Source of the DNA: Tetramitus jugosus
Taxonomy: Eukaryota > Heterolobosea > Eutetramitea > Acrasida > Vahlkampfiidae
NCBI GenBank assembly: GCA_937625935.1
Contig: OW569396.1
Location: forward strand, 1-49,460
Length of the DNA stretch: 49,460 nt
Direction of reading: 5' to 3'
Shown here: positions 9,039-17,460 of the stretch, piece after piece
Position numbering within the stretch: the stretch's first letter is position 1
How the letters are laid out: the number at the start of each line of letters is the position of its first letter
Program-made: the position numbers and the translations under genes
The notes under the pieces: generated by a model
What the model was told of the DNA's origin: nothing
Seen by the model: only the letters and a program-made list of their open reading frames with translations
The model's database searches: none

Positions 9039-9089
9039 TTTAATGTTGTATGCAAAATATTATTAAAGTGCAAATTTTATTGTACTATT

Positions 9090-9401
9090 ATGAAATCAAT
9101 ATTTAAATATTATAATAATAATAATTACTCAATTAACACTTTAAATCATATACATAGTCAGATACTACCTATTAAACAAAATAAGTATAAAATGTCAAAT
9201 CAATTAAGAATAATGAATACAATTTCTATTGCATTCATTATTAAATCTAATACTTTTTCTTATTTTCAGTTAACTGGTGCTATTAAACGAAAAAAAAAAG
9301 CTTTAAGCTTTGTAGGTAGTGTATGTGTCGCTAGTGATTTATCAGGTATAAAAATTTTTGTATACACTGAAAATCATTCTCCATATAATAGATTTAAATA
9401 A
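9090..9401 (+). CDS. Unidentified small basic protein, 103 residues
   Basis: Not recognised. The N-terminal half is rich in Asn, Ile and Tyr. The C-terminal half is better structured, with a basic run (GAIKRKKKALSF) followed by VGSVCVASDLSGIKIFVYTE and NHSPYN. The alternating hydrophobic pattern suggests a small beta-rich domain. Basic composition would suit a divergent ribosomal protein, but I could not match it to any family. Start at ATG 9090; later in-frame ATGs (9192, 9213) are possible. It converges with tatC, ending only 20 bases from the tatC stop. Confidence 0.6.
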   Translation: MKSIFKYYNNNNYSINTLNHIHSQILPIKQNKYKMSNQLRIMNTISIAFIIKSNTFSYFQLTGAIKRKKKALSFVGSVCVASDLSGIKIFVYTENHSPYNRFK

Positions 9402-9421
9402 CTTTTTTTTTATATATAATA

Positions 9422-10135
9422 TTATAATTGACATATATATACATTATAAAGTAAGTAATACTGTAATATATAATTTGATAAATATATATATATATTTAAT
9501 GGACACATTATTAATAATATTAATACAGTAACAAATATAATATATATATTATTATTAAATATTATATACACTATTGTAATTAAAAAAATCCAAATATAAG
9601 ATATAAAAAATATATATAAGTATATATTTAAGTAATTTTGTAAATTTAAATTTACATCAAATATTATAAAATTAATTTCTTGATAATTATTATAAAAAGA
9701 ATTAAATATTAAAAATATAATATAATTATTATATATGAATATAAATAAATAAAAATAAAAAAATAAAAATACTGAAAATGCTGTAATGTAACTCATCTCA
9801 TGTTTATAAAAAGATGATTTAAAGTACATTAGTATTTGTATTATTATGAATGGCATTAATATTATAAAAGATATTATAATTATATAATACATTAATATAT
9901 AATTATAATCTTGTATTGAATAAGAGATCTGTAATGATGGAAGTATATAATTTTTAGTAGTATTTATTGGGTAAATAAATTCAGTATTTGAGATATTTAT
10001 AATATTTTTTATATATTTGTATGGTGTGAATGATAAATTTATTTTTGTTATTGGTATAAATATAAAAAGGAGAAAATAATCAAAATAAATAAAATAAAAT
10101 AATAATAGTGGTATTATTGAAAATAATATAATCAT
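9422..10135 (-). CDS. tatC: Sec-independent protein translocase TatC
   Basis: Multi-spanning inner-membrane subunit of the twin-arginine translocase (also called ymf16 in mtDNA). About six hydrophobic helices occupy 237 residues. The TatC signature is visible as PFIIIQILMYFKSSFYKHEM, matching the family pattern P...YQ.W.F..P.LY..E. The frame extends to 10219, but that part overlaps trnR on the other strand, so ATG at 10135-10133 is chosen. It is the only gene on the minus strand. Its 3' end faces the 103-residue ORF. Confidence 0.85.
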   Translation of the reverse strand: MIILFSIIPLLLFYFIYFDYFLLFIFIPITKINLSFTPYKYIKNIINISNTEFIYPINTTKNYILPSLQISYSIQDYNYILMYYIIIISFIILMPFIIIQILMYFKSSFYKHEMSYITAFSVFLFFYFYLFIFIYNNYIIFLIFNSFYNNYQEINFIIFDVNLNLQNYLNIYLYIFFISYIWIFLITIVYIIFNNNIYIIFVTVLILLIMCPLNIYIYLSNYILQYYLLYNVYICQL

Positions 10136-10170
10136 ATATACTTTTATATAAGTATAGTAATTGTTACTTT

Positions 10171-10242
10171 TTACTCTTAGCTCAGTGGAAGAGCATTCGC
10201 CTTCTAAGCGAGTGGTCACAGGTTCAAGTCCTGTAGAGTATA
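10171..10242 (+). tRNA. trnR(ucu): tRNA-Arg (TCT)
   Basis: D stem GCTC/GAGC, anticodon loop CTTCTAA (TCT, reads AGR), T arm ACAGG-TTCAAGT-CCTGT. Acceptor pairs 2-7, with T1 facing T72. It starts 35 bases from the divergent tatC start. It is the only Arg tRNA, so CGN codons used in the genes need another source. Confidence 0.93.
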
Positions 10243-10257
10243 TATACTGTATATAGG

Positions 10258-10330
10258 TATGGAATAGCTCAATTGGCAGAGCGAGAGTTTCATGAGCTCC
10301 AGGTTATAGGTTCAAGTCCTATTTCCATCA
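10258..10330 (+). tRNA. trnM(cau): tRNA-Met (CAT), probably elongator
   Basis: D stem GCTC/GAGC (C11-G24, elongator type), anticodon loop TTCATGA (CAT), T arm ATAGG-TTCAAGT-CCTAT. Acceptor pairs 2-7, T1 facing C72. One of three CAT tRNAs; assignment as elongator Met rather than Ile(CAT) is by elimination. Confidence 0.8.
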
Positions 10331-10340
10331 ATTTTATTAT

Positions 10341-10423
10341 AACTACTTGGTGGAACGGTAGACACGAGAGACTTAAAATCTCTTAGCTTTTTAGCTGTGC
10401 AGGTTCGATTCCTGTAGTAGTAA
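10341..10423 (+). tRNA. trnL(uaa): tRNA-Leu (TAA)
   Basis: Class II tRNA with a long variable arm. Anticodon loop CTTAAAA (TAA), T arm GCAGG-TTCGATT-CCTGT. Acceptor pairs 2-7, with A1 facing A72. Confidence 0.92.
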
Positions 10424-10441
10424 TACATTAATTACGAATAA

Positions 10442-12757
10442 ATGAGAGTGCGACAAAATGATATAATAAATTCTTCATCATTACTATTCAATGTACCATC
10501 ATTGATAAATATTACAACATATAAAAAAAACAAGAAAATTACAAAGTTTGTATTATTGTCAGAATTAGTTTATATGATAATATTACAAACAAAAAATTAT
10601 AAAAAATTACATGAAAATATTTTAAGACAAATAAGTTATATAAAAAAAAAATTATTTATGTTGATTAAAGAAGAATTAGAAAAGGCAAACAGAGTAGATA
10701 TTTTAGTATTAAAAAAAAAATTATTGAGAAATAATATTTCTTATGATAGTTTTGTTGATTTTATATTGTTAGACAATAAAGGACTTAATATTTCTCACTA
10801 TTTAAGAAAACATTTTAAAGAGGAGATAGATCATATAAAATTAAAAATTAAAGATAATAGTGTATATATTAAATATATATATCTAAAGAAAATAATAACA
10901 TACTTAAATAGAATATTAAATGATAAATTAGATAAAATAAATTATTTTTTTTATAAAATAATTTATCAAGTGTTAAAAAATAAAAATAATAGATTAAAAT
11001 TAAAAATATTAATTACTAGAATTATCAAAATGTATACTTCAAAAGGTTTAAATATTGAATTAAGTAGACAACGATTACAAAGATACTTATTAAAATGTTT
11101 TAAAAAATCAAATAATTTTAATTATAAATATTTACCGAACTCTGATGAAACTAGTGTGAAAGAACGAAATGTATTAGTTATTCAAAGGGATAATGCAAGC
11201 TCAATTAAAGAGGTATTGAATTATATTGTTAAACATAAATATGGATTTGGTTATTATAAGTTTTATAGAGAATTAAAAGCACGTAACTTAGAAAATATTT
11301 CTATTATTGAATTATTTAAATTATTTGACAGAGTTAATAATAATACATTATTTGGTATCTTTAAAAATTTAAATATTAAAATAAACAATAAAAAAGAAAA
11401 TAAATTATTAACTATTAATAATGTAGAGTTAAATAATTATAGAGTTTTAAGAAAAAATAATTTATATTTTTTACAATCTGATTATCATACATATTATAAT
11501 AAAGATCTTTATGGTATTTATAATGTGTATAATTTTTTTAATAGTTTAATTAAACATAAAAAAAATGATAATTTTTTAGGTGTTTCTGATAAATTATTAG
11601 AATTATTTAGCAAGAGTTATTTAAAGTATATTTTTTTTAATTTTGAGTATACTGATTTAGGTGAAGAATCTATAGTTGCTTATGGCGCATTGAATGATTT
11701 ATATAGTTATATGAGTAGCAACAAATTAAAAAAAGTAAAAAAGCAAAATATACCTTTTGATATAAATTTAGATTTTTTTATTACAGACACTATTTCTTTT
11801 TATGATATTATAAAAAGAAAAAAACATATTGAAGAATTATTCATAAATAATATCTTAGAGCAAACAAGTAGTTATTTTTATAAAATAAAAAATATTTATT
11901 TAAATTATGATATAATTAAGTCTTTTAGTTTAGCAAATATTAATACTAGTCATAAATTATTAAACCTTTCAGATAATTTAAATCAAATACACATATACAG
12001 TATTTTAAATAATATTTTTCTTCGTTATTTTACTAAACTAAGAAAAATAATTTATATTAATATTAATAATATTTCTGATAATAATGTAATAACATTACTA
12101 CATAACAAAAAAATATTTAATGTAATTTCAGATACAATTTCAAATCATTTTAATGATAAAAATGATTTGTTAAATTTAAAAAAAAATATATTAAATGAAG
12201 AAGATAGTACTGAAAATATTAATTTAAATATATCTAAATTTCTTATAAAAATTGAATCAAATCTTTTAAATAAAACATTAATTGATCAAATACCTTTATT
12301 AGAGAAACAATATTTAAATAATACATTAATTTATAATAAAGAAACTATTGTGAATAAATCCGAATGTTTAATTAGTATTAATAATCATATTCTATATAAA
12401 ATTCGTAACAATATAAGTATCTTTTTTAAAAATAATATAGATAGTGAGATAAAATTATTTCATTTGCAGGAAAGTTTTAATAGTTTTTTTTTTAAAAGGT
12501 TAATTTCTTTTAATAATATACTTAAACTTTCAAAAAAAGAAACAAGATTTTTAATAAAAAATAATATAATGTTTTTTTTAAATACTAAAGATTATTTTGG
12601 TGAATTAAATACAGAACGTTTGATGAAAATAAATTATTCATTTTTATTGGATGATTATAGTAGAGTACTAACTAGCATTATTACATACACTACTACTGAA
12701 TTAGAAAAAATTACAAAATTTCAAGCTAAAAGAAAACAATCTAATCGTATATACTAA
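10442..12757 (+). CDS. Unidentified large basic protein, 771 residues
   Basis: Not recognised. A long, soluble-looking, very Lys/Asn/Ile-rich protein with no clear transmembrane helices or enzyme motif. It has predicted helical, charged stretches throughout, for example EELEKANRVDILVLKKKLL. The frame is uninterrupted and starts at ATG 10442, 19 bases after trnL. It ends 15 bases before trnN, so its mRNA ends are probably set by tRNA excision. Because uS3 and uS7 here are also greatly enlarged, a divergent ribosomal protein with insertions is a reasonable guess, and uS4 is a candidate only because bacteria encode it beside uS13 and uS11. I see no S4 domain. Confidence 0.7.
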   Translation: MRVRQNDIINSSSLLFNVPSLINITTYKKNKKITKFVLLSELVYMIILQTKNYKKLHENILRQISYIKKKLFMLIKEELEKANRVDILVLKKKLLRNNISYDSFVDFILLDNKGLNISHYLRKHFKEEIDHIKLKIKDNSVYIKYIYLKKIITYLNRILNDKLDKINYFFYKIIYQVLKNKNNRLKLKILITRIIKMYTSKGLNIELSRQRLQRYLLKCFKKSNNFNYKYLPNSDETSVKERNVLVIQRDNASSIKEVLNYIVKHKYGFGYYKFYRELKARNLENISIIELFKLFDRVNNNTLFGIFKNLNIKINNKKENKLLTINNVELNNYRVLRKNNLYFLQSDYHTYYNKDLYGIYNVYNFFNSLIKHKKNDNFLGVSDKLLELFSKSYLKYIFFNFEYTDLGEESIVAYGALNDLYSYMSSNKLKKVKKQNIPFDINLDFFITDTISFYDIIKRKKHIEELFINNILEQTSSYFYKIKNIYLNYDIIKSFSLANINTSHKLLNLSDNLNQIHIYSILNNIFLRYFTKLRKIIYININNISDNNVITLLHNKKIFNVISDTISNHFNDKNDLLNLKKNILNEEDSTENINLNISKFLIKIESNLLNKTLIDQIPLLEKQYLNNTLIYNKETIVNKSECLISINNHILYKIRNNISIFFKNNIDSEIKLFHLQESFNSFFFKRLISFNNILKLSKKETRFLIKNNIMFFLNTKDYFGELNTERLMKINYSFLLDDYSRVLTSIITYTTTELEKITKFQAKRKQSNRIY

Positions 12758-12772
12758 TTGTTATGTTTAAAT

Positions 12773-12844
12773 GACTAAGTAGCTCAGTGGTAGAGCAGTT
12801 GACTGTTAATCAATTGGTCATAGGTTCAAATCCTATCTTGGTCT
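12773..12844 (+). tRNA. trnN(guu): tRNA-Asn (GTT)
   Basis: D stem GCTC/GAGC, anticodon loop CTGTTAA (GTT), T arm ATAGG-TTCAAAT-CCTAT. Acceptor GACTAAG/CTTGGTC fully paired with one G-T wobble. Confidence 0.94.
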
Positions 12845-12856
12845 ATTATTATTGAT

Positions 12857-12929
12857 GAGTGAGTATGTCAATTGGTAGACTCTCCGTTTTGGGTATGGAA
12901 TAATGTAGGTTCGAATCCTGCCTCACTCA
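12857..12929 (+). tRNA. trnP(ugg): tRNA-Pro (TGG)
   Basis: Anticodon loop TTTGGGT (TGG), T arm GTAGG-TTCGAAT-CCTGC. Acceptor GAGTGAG/CTCACTC perfectly paired. Confidence 0.93.
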
Positions 12930-12933
12930 TATT

Positions 12934-13016
12934 TGTAAGGTGGCTGAGTGGTCAAAAGCGGCAGACTGTAAATCTGCTCCGGTAACGGTTCACAGGTTCA
13001 AATCCTATCCTTACCA
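12934..13016 (+). tRNA. trnY(gua): tRNA-Tyr (GTA)
   Basis: Class II tRNA. Anticodon stem GCAGA/TCTGC, loop CTGTAAA (GTA). T stem ACAGG/CCTAT has one C-A mismatch. Acceptor pairs 2-7, T1 facing C72. It lies 4 bases after trnP. Confidence 0.93.
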
Positions 13017-13049
13017 ATACGATAAGTTTAATAGTCTTTATTTTTATTA

Positions 13050-13121
13050 TTGGTAGTAACTCAATGGTAGAGTAGTGGTTTGTGGTACCATTAGTTGAGA
13101 GTTCGATCCTCTTCTACCACC
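13050..13121 (+). tRNA. trnH(gug): tRNA-His (GTG)
   Basis: Anticodon stem GTGGT/ACCAT, loop TTGTGGT (GTG). Acceptor pairs 2-7, T1 facing C72. Discriminator base C73, as in bacterial tRNA-His. Confidence 0.92.
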
Positions 13122-13136
13122 TATTAAAAAAAGTTC

Positions 13137-13217
13137 GCAGCTATGATGAAATGGTAAACATGTTGGTTTTAGATTCCAATCCTTAATAGGTTGAGGGTTC
13201 GACTCCCTTTAGCTGTA
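13137..13217 (+). tRNA. trnL(uag): tRNA-Leu (TAG)
   Basis: Class II tRNA with variable arm. Anticodon loop TTTAGAT (TAG), T arm GAGGG-TTCGACT-CCCTT. Acceptor GCAGCTA/TAGCTGT with a G1-T72 wobble, so no editing is required. Confidence 0.9.
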
Positions 13218-13230
13218 TAATATACAAATA

Positions 13231-13635
13231 ATGATAATGGTAGATTCAATATTACCTTTTAGAACAGATAAATCAAAACAAGTATCACAATTAAATTTAT
13301 TAAATATATTTCAATTTTTTTCGCAACGATATGGTATAGGTAAAGGTATTAGCAATATTTTAATTTCTTATTCAGGTTATCATAAAAAAATAAAGTATGC
13401 TGTGTTAGAAAAAAAAAATAGTTATGTTTTATTTAGATATAAAGATTTTTTTATTGAAAAAAAAAAATTTTTAGATAATTTTATATTGGAAGATATGAAA
13501 AATAATATAAAATCTTATATATCTGATTGTACATTAAAAGGTAAGAAATTTAGATTAGGTATGCCTGTTAGAGGGCAACGAGTAAAAACTAATGGTAATA
13601 CTTCTAAGAAGTTAAAAGCATTTTTACGTTATTAA
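13231..13635 (+). CDS. rps13: Ribosomal protein uS13
   Basis: Small-subunit head protein that contacts tRNA and the large subunit. 134 residues. The motif YGIGKGISN (family YGIG+) near residue 36 and the C-terminal LGMPVRGQRVKTNGNTSKK (family GLPVRGQRTKTNARTRKG) are diagnostic. Start at ATG 13231, 13 bases after trnL; ATG 13237 is a possible alternative. It is followed by rps11, keeping the bacterial alpha-operon order. Confidence 0.95.
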   Translation: MIMVDSILPFRTDKSKQVSQLNLLNIFQFFSQRYGIGKGISNILISYSGYHKKIKYAVLEKKNSYVLFRYKDFFIEKKKFLDNFILEDMKNNIKSYISDCTLKGKKFRLGMPVRGQRVKTNGNTSKKLKAFLRY

Positions 13636-13667
13636 TTGAACACTTATATAAAGTATATAGAATAATT

Positions 13668-14342
13668 ATGTATAATAATAAAATAAGAGATAAAATAAAA
13701 AATAAAATAGTTCTATTATTGCACAGCTCTATAAATAAATTTCAATTAAATGAAATGTTAACATTTAGTTCATCTTCATTTTTGAATAGAGTAGACAAAG
13801 ACACAAATCAAGAGGCAAGGATTTATATTCAGAGTTTGGGCAGAAACACTTTTATTACTGTTTCATTGGATGATAAATTGATTTATAATAGATCTATTGG
13901 TCAATTTAAAGTATCTAATTCAAAATTAAAAAAAAAAGATAAACGTAGAATGATGTATATTCATTCATTTTTACAATCTTTTAATCATTATTTTTTTAAG
14001 ACATTAACTAAAAAATACAATATAAAAAATGTATCATTTTACTTAAATTGTTTACCTAGAATTGTAAATGCGATATTAAAAGATTTTTCTTTTAAGTATT
14101 ATAGTCGTTTATATTTTGCAAGAAAGGCTCATCGTAAATATATAAGATTTAAAAATAGAAGATATTTAAAAAATAAAAAATTATTTGCAAGACTAAAAAT
14201 AAAAAAAAAATTTAAAAAAAAATTATATTTACTTGATTTTATACGTAAACATAGATATAATAAATTTTTTAGTATACGTAGTATTAACTATTTAGGTAAA
14301 ATTTCTTATAATGGTTGCAGAAAAAAAAAGAAAAAAATATAA
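13668..14342 (+). CDS. rps11: Ribosomal protein uS11
   Basis: Platform protein of the small subunit. The N-terminal part RIYIQSLGRNTFITVSLDDK matches the uS11 strand pattern (HI.AS.NNTI..VTD), and the C terminus ISYNGCRKKKKKI matches HNGCRPPKKRR. The protein is 224 residues against about 130 in bacteria. The extra length is a basic insertion of roughly 80 residues between these blocks (about 115-195). Only 32 bases separate it from rps13. Confidence 0.9.
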   Translation: MYNNKIRDKIKNKIVLLLHSSINKFQLNEMLTFSSSSFLNRVDKDTNQEARIYIQSLGRNTFITVSLDDKLIYNRSIGQFKVSNSKLKKKDKRRMMYIHSFLQSFNHYFFKTLTKKYNIKNVSFYLNCLPRIVNAILKDFSFKYYSRLYFARKAHRKYIRFKNRRYLKNKKLFARLKIKKKFKKKLYLLDFIRKHRYNKFFSIRSINYLGKISYNGCRKKKKKI

Positions 14343-14363
14343 TGTACTTTTAAGTAATTATGT

Positions 14364-14435
14364 ATTCTTGTAGCTCAGTGGTAGAGCATTCCGCTCATAA
14401 CGGATTGGTCATGGGTTCAATTCCTATCAAGAATA
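14364..14435 (+). tRNA. trnI(cau): tRNA (CAT), probably tRNA-Ile read as AUA after lysidine modification
   Basis: D stem GCTC/GAGC, anticodon stem TTCCG/CGGAT with loop CTCATAA (CAT), T arm ATGGG-TTCAATT-CCTAT. Acceptor ATTCTTG/CAAGAAT perfectly paired. ATA codons are abundant in the genes and would need an Ile(CAT) tRNA. Met remains possible. Confidence 0.75.
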
Positions 14436-14437
14436 CT

Positions 14438-14511
14438 TCGGTGGTAACTCAGTTGGTTAGAGTAATTGTTTGTCACACAGGAGGTCGTAGGTTCAAATCC
14501 TATCCATCGCA
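14438..14511 (+). tRNA. trnD(guc): tRNA-Asp (GTC)
   Basis: Anticodon loop TTGTCAC (GTC); the following GGAGGTCGTAGGTTCAAAT resembles bacterial tRNA-Asp. Acceptor pairs 2-7, T1 facing C72. It starts 3 bases after the preceding tRNA. Confidence 0.92.
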
Positions 14512-14658
14512 TTTATTTAATTTAATTAATAAGCAATTGTATATCAAATAATATATTTTTACTATAGTACTAACTTAAACTTTTATTAATTATGTGTAGT
14601 TAATTAATTGTATTATTAACTCTATATTGCATGTTCAATTGTATACTGATAACTTGTA

Positions 14659-15501
14659 ATGTGTAATATTAAGTATACAATGTTAAATTTTAACGTATTT
14701 CAATATTTCTTTTTTGGAGAGGTTGCAAATGATACAATGTTTAATATTGCAATGTTATATAAAGAAACAGTTATTATGATGTTATTGATTCTATATGTAG
14801 TATTATCTATAATTTTTTATATTATAGAAAATTTTAATCATGAAACAAATAAATTTCCAATTTATTTTAGTAAAGAAACAGAATCAACATTAGATATTGT
14901 TTTTGTATTATTCCCAACAGCAATAATAGCATATTTAATTATTCCTGCAGTAGGGTATGTATATAATATTGAATATAGTGCAGCTCAAGTGGAAACATTA
15001 TTTAATGTTTATGTAATAGGTCATCAATGGTATTGGTCTTATGAATATGAAGTAAATATTTGTAATGATAGTAATTTAAATTTTTTAGGAAATGATTTTA
15101 TTAAACAAAAATTAACTTTTGATAGTTTAATTGATTTATCAGCATCTGATTCTAGATTACTAGCGGTAGATAAAAGATTAATATTACCTTCTAGTTCCTA
15201 TATTAATTTATTAATTACTTCTGAGGATGTTATACATTCTTGGGCACTTCCTCAATTAGGTATAAAGGTTGATGCAATACCAGGTAGATTAGCAGAATAT
15301 GTGTTTTTTGCTAATTTTAATGGTATTTATTATGGTCAATGCTCTGAATTGTGTGGTGTAAATCATGGTTTTATGCCTATTTGTGTTGAAACTATTTCTA
15401 GTGATATTTTTTTAGATTTTTTATTAGTTAGTATAAATTTTAATCCAAGTAAGTTATTATTAGATAATTGTGATGGATTTATATTAAATAATGAAATTTA
15501 A
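14659..15501 (+). CDS. cox2: Cytochrome c oxidase subunit 2
   Basis: Carries the binuclear CuA site that accepts electrons from cytochrome c. 280 residues, with two N-terminal transmembrane helices, then GHQWYWSYEYE and the CuA ligands in IHSW and GQCSELCGVNHGFMP near residue 228. The gene is intact and not split. ATG 14659 is used; ATG 14680 (eighth codon) is a plausible alternative. Confidence 0.98.
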   Translation: MCNIKYTMLNFNVFQYFFFGEVANDTMFNIAMLYKETVIMMLLILYVVLSIIFYIIENFNHETNKFPIYFSKETESTLDIVFVLFPTAIIAYLIIPAVGYVYNIEYSAAQVETLFNVYVIGHQWYWSYEYEVNICNDSNLNFLGNDFIKQKLTFDSLIDLSASDSRLLAVDKRLILPSSSYINLLITSEDVIHSWALPQLGIKVDAIPGRLAEYVFFANFNGIYYGQCSELCGVNHGFMPICVETISSDIFLDFLLVSINFNPSKLLLDNCDGFILNNEI

Positions 15502-15726
15502 TATAAATAATATTATGTATAGGTATAATTGATGCAAGATGTAAAATATTATGTATTTTACAAATAAAAATAACAATAACGTATTGTTATATTAATATAA
15601 AAGATGCGACAATGTAGCAGTACTATAATTATTTTTTTAGTAGTATTGGATACATTATATTTTATGCTTTATTAGCATAAAATATACTTTACATCTGTAA
15701 ACAATAAATTAAATAATTTAATAATC
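15502..15726. other. Structured non-coding spacer cox2-atp1
   Basis: No ORF or tRNA. Several inverted repeats: a perfect 12-bp hairpin at 15656-15667/15675-15686, an 8-bp hairpin at 15541-15548/15554-15561, a 6-bp stem 15611-15616/15651-15656, and a long-range 8-bp complement GATGTAAA/TTTACATC at 15538-15545/15688-15695 that could close the whole region. The first and last of these are mutually exclusive. It lacks the ATTGATTAC element. Confidence 0.5.
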
Positions 15727-17388
15727 ATGAAAAATATTATAAGTATAGATACTATTGGTAAAGTAAAAAAAATATTTGATCATTTTGTTATAGCAGAAGG
15801 TTTAGATACAGCATATATAGGAGAAGTTGTAAATTTTAAAAATAAAAGATCTGAAATTACAGGTCAAATATTAAATTTAGAAAAAAAAGAAGTTAAGATT
15901 GCTATATTAAGTGGTGATCAATCTGATATTGAAATTAATGATGTTATTTACAGAACATATAAAATGGTTGAAATTCCAGTTGGTACTAGAGTATTAGGTA
16001 GAGTAATGGATCCAGTAGGGGAATGCTTAAATAAAAAAGAATTTGACAGACATGAATATGTGTATAACGAAACTATATATACACAAAAATATGAAATCGA
16101 AAGAAATTCTCCAGGTATTATCGAAAGAGAAACAGTTAGAACTCCTTATATGACTGGTATTAATGTAATAGATTTTTTTATACCAGTAGGTTGTGGACAA
16201 AGGGAATTAGTTATTGGTGATAATAATACAGGTAAAACTACATTATGTGTTACAGCTATATTACATCAAAGACACTGGAATAATCAAATCCATTCTTTAT
16301 GGAGAGAAATGGAAGGCTCTATGAAAGTATATACACATTATAGCTTAAGACCTTGTGTATATGTTTGGGTAGGTGCTCGTAAATCTGAAGCAGCAAGATT
16401 AAAAAGTTTATTAAAAACAAGTAATGCTTTAAATTATACATCTATAGTATTTACTTCTGCAGATCAACCTGCAGCTTTACAATTCTTAGCTCCATACTCT
16501 GGTATAGCTGTTGCTGAGTGGTTTAGAGATCGTGGTCATGCTGCATTAGTAGTATTTGATGATCTATCTCAACATGCTGTTGCATACAGACAAATGTCTT
16601 TAATTTTAAGAAGACCTCCAGGTAGAGAAGCTTACCCAGGTGATGTATTCTATGTACATTCTAAATTATTAGAAAGATCTGGCCAAGTTTGTAAACCAAA
16701 AGGTGGTGGATCTGTTACAGCATTACCAGTAATAGAAACTAAAGCAGGTGATATATCTTCATATATACCTACAAATGTTATTTCTATTACTGATGGTCAA
16801 GTATTCTTATCATTAGAATTAATTAATAAAGGTATTCGTCCAGCTATACATATAGGTTTATCTGTAAGTAGAGTTGGTAGTTCTGCTCAATATAGAACAA
16901 TGAATTACTTATCTAAACGTTTAAAACATGATATGGCTTTATATATTTCTTTTGCTGGTTCTCAAAAAATAGGTTCTAGTGTTGATGAAGCAATTAAACA
17001 ATATATAAGTAGAGGTGAAAAAATAATTGATTTATTTAGACAAGGTTCATATCATTCATACAGATTATTTCATCAAGTTGTGATGGCATATAGTTTAGTA
17101 AAAGGTAATTGTGATTTTTTAGACACTAAGTATTTAAAATTATATTTTGCTATTAAATTTAATAAATTAATATCTGCTAAATATTTAAAGGCTAATGTAA
17201 CACAATATTTATTATATATTGATGAAATAGAAGCTATGTTTAAAAGTAGAAATATTGAATTATTTGAAGAAGATTTAAAGATGTGGGATAATGCTTTTAA
17301 AAATTTTTTTTATAAAGACCTTTATCCTAGATTATTAGCTGATAAAAAAGATAGATTCTTTAATATGATGAAATCACAATATTTATAA
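15727..17388 (+). CDS. atp1: ATP synthase F1 subunit alpha
   Basis: Non-catalytic nucleotide-binding subunit of F1. 553 residues, slightly longer than the usual 500-510. The P-loop is GDNNTGKT near residues 164-171 (family GDRQTGKT, so R and Q are replaced by N and N). Other blocks are RPPGREAYPGDVFYVHSKLL and the arginine-finger region SVSRVGSSAQ. An insertion of about 15 residues follows the P-loop (LWREMEGSMKVYTHYS area). An ATTGATTAC element lies after the stop. Confidence 0.97.
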   Translation: MKNIISIDTIGKVKKIFDHFVIAEGLDTAYIGEVVNFKNKRSEITGQILNLEKKEVKIAILSGDQSDIEINDVIYRTYKMVEIPVGTRVLGRVMDPVGECLNKKEFDRHEYVYNETIYTQKYEIERNSPGIIERETVRTPYMTGINVIDFFIPVGCGQRELVIGDNNTGKTTLCVTAILHQRHWNNQIHSLWREMEGSMKVYTHYSLRPCVYVWVGARKSEAARLKSLLKTSNALNYTSIVFTSADQPAALQFLAPYSGIAVAEWFRDRGHAALVVFDDLSQHAVAYRQMSLILRRPPGREAYPGDVFYVHSKLLERSGQVCKPKGGGSVTALPVIETKAGDISSYIPTNVISITDGQVFLSLELINKGIRPAIHIGLSVSRVGSSAQYRTMNYLSKRLKHDMALYISFAGSQKIGSSVDEAIKQYISRGEKIIDLFRQGSYHSYRLFHQVVMAYSLVKGNCDFLDTKYLKLYFAIKFNKLISAKYLKANVTQYLLYIDEIEAMFKSRNIELFEEDLKMWDNAFKNFFYKDLYPRLLADKKDRFFNMMKSQYL

Positions 17389-17417
17389 TTAGTATACTGT
17401 CATTATTTATGTTTATC

Positions 17418-17447
17418 ATTATTAAAAATTATTGATTACTTATTTAT
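17418..17447 (+). repeat. 30-base direct repeat, copy 1 (contains ATTGATTAC)
   Basis: Identical over 30 bases to 37604-37633. The core ATTGATTAC is at 17431-17439. This copy lies just upstream of the orphan ORF at 17461, and the other copy lies just downstream of the orphan ORF at 37197. Much longer identity than between other copies of the motif. Confidence 0.65.
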
Positions 17448-17460
17448 CATATTTCATATT

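Noticed and set aside
10136-10219. Upstream part of the tatC frame (28 residues)
   Set aside because: Overlaps trnR on the opposite strand; ATG 10135 gives a normal TatC N terminus.
12520-12757. Histone-fold-like pattern at the C terminus of the 771-residue ORF
   Set aside because: The likeness to core histones is only a loose helix pattern with Leu, Tyr and Glu spacing in a low-complexity protein; not strong enough to report as a domain.
14360-14551. 63-residue ORF
   Set aside because: It translates the two adjacent tRNAs (CAT and GTC), whose folds are clear.
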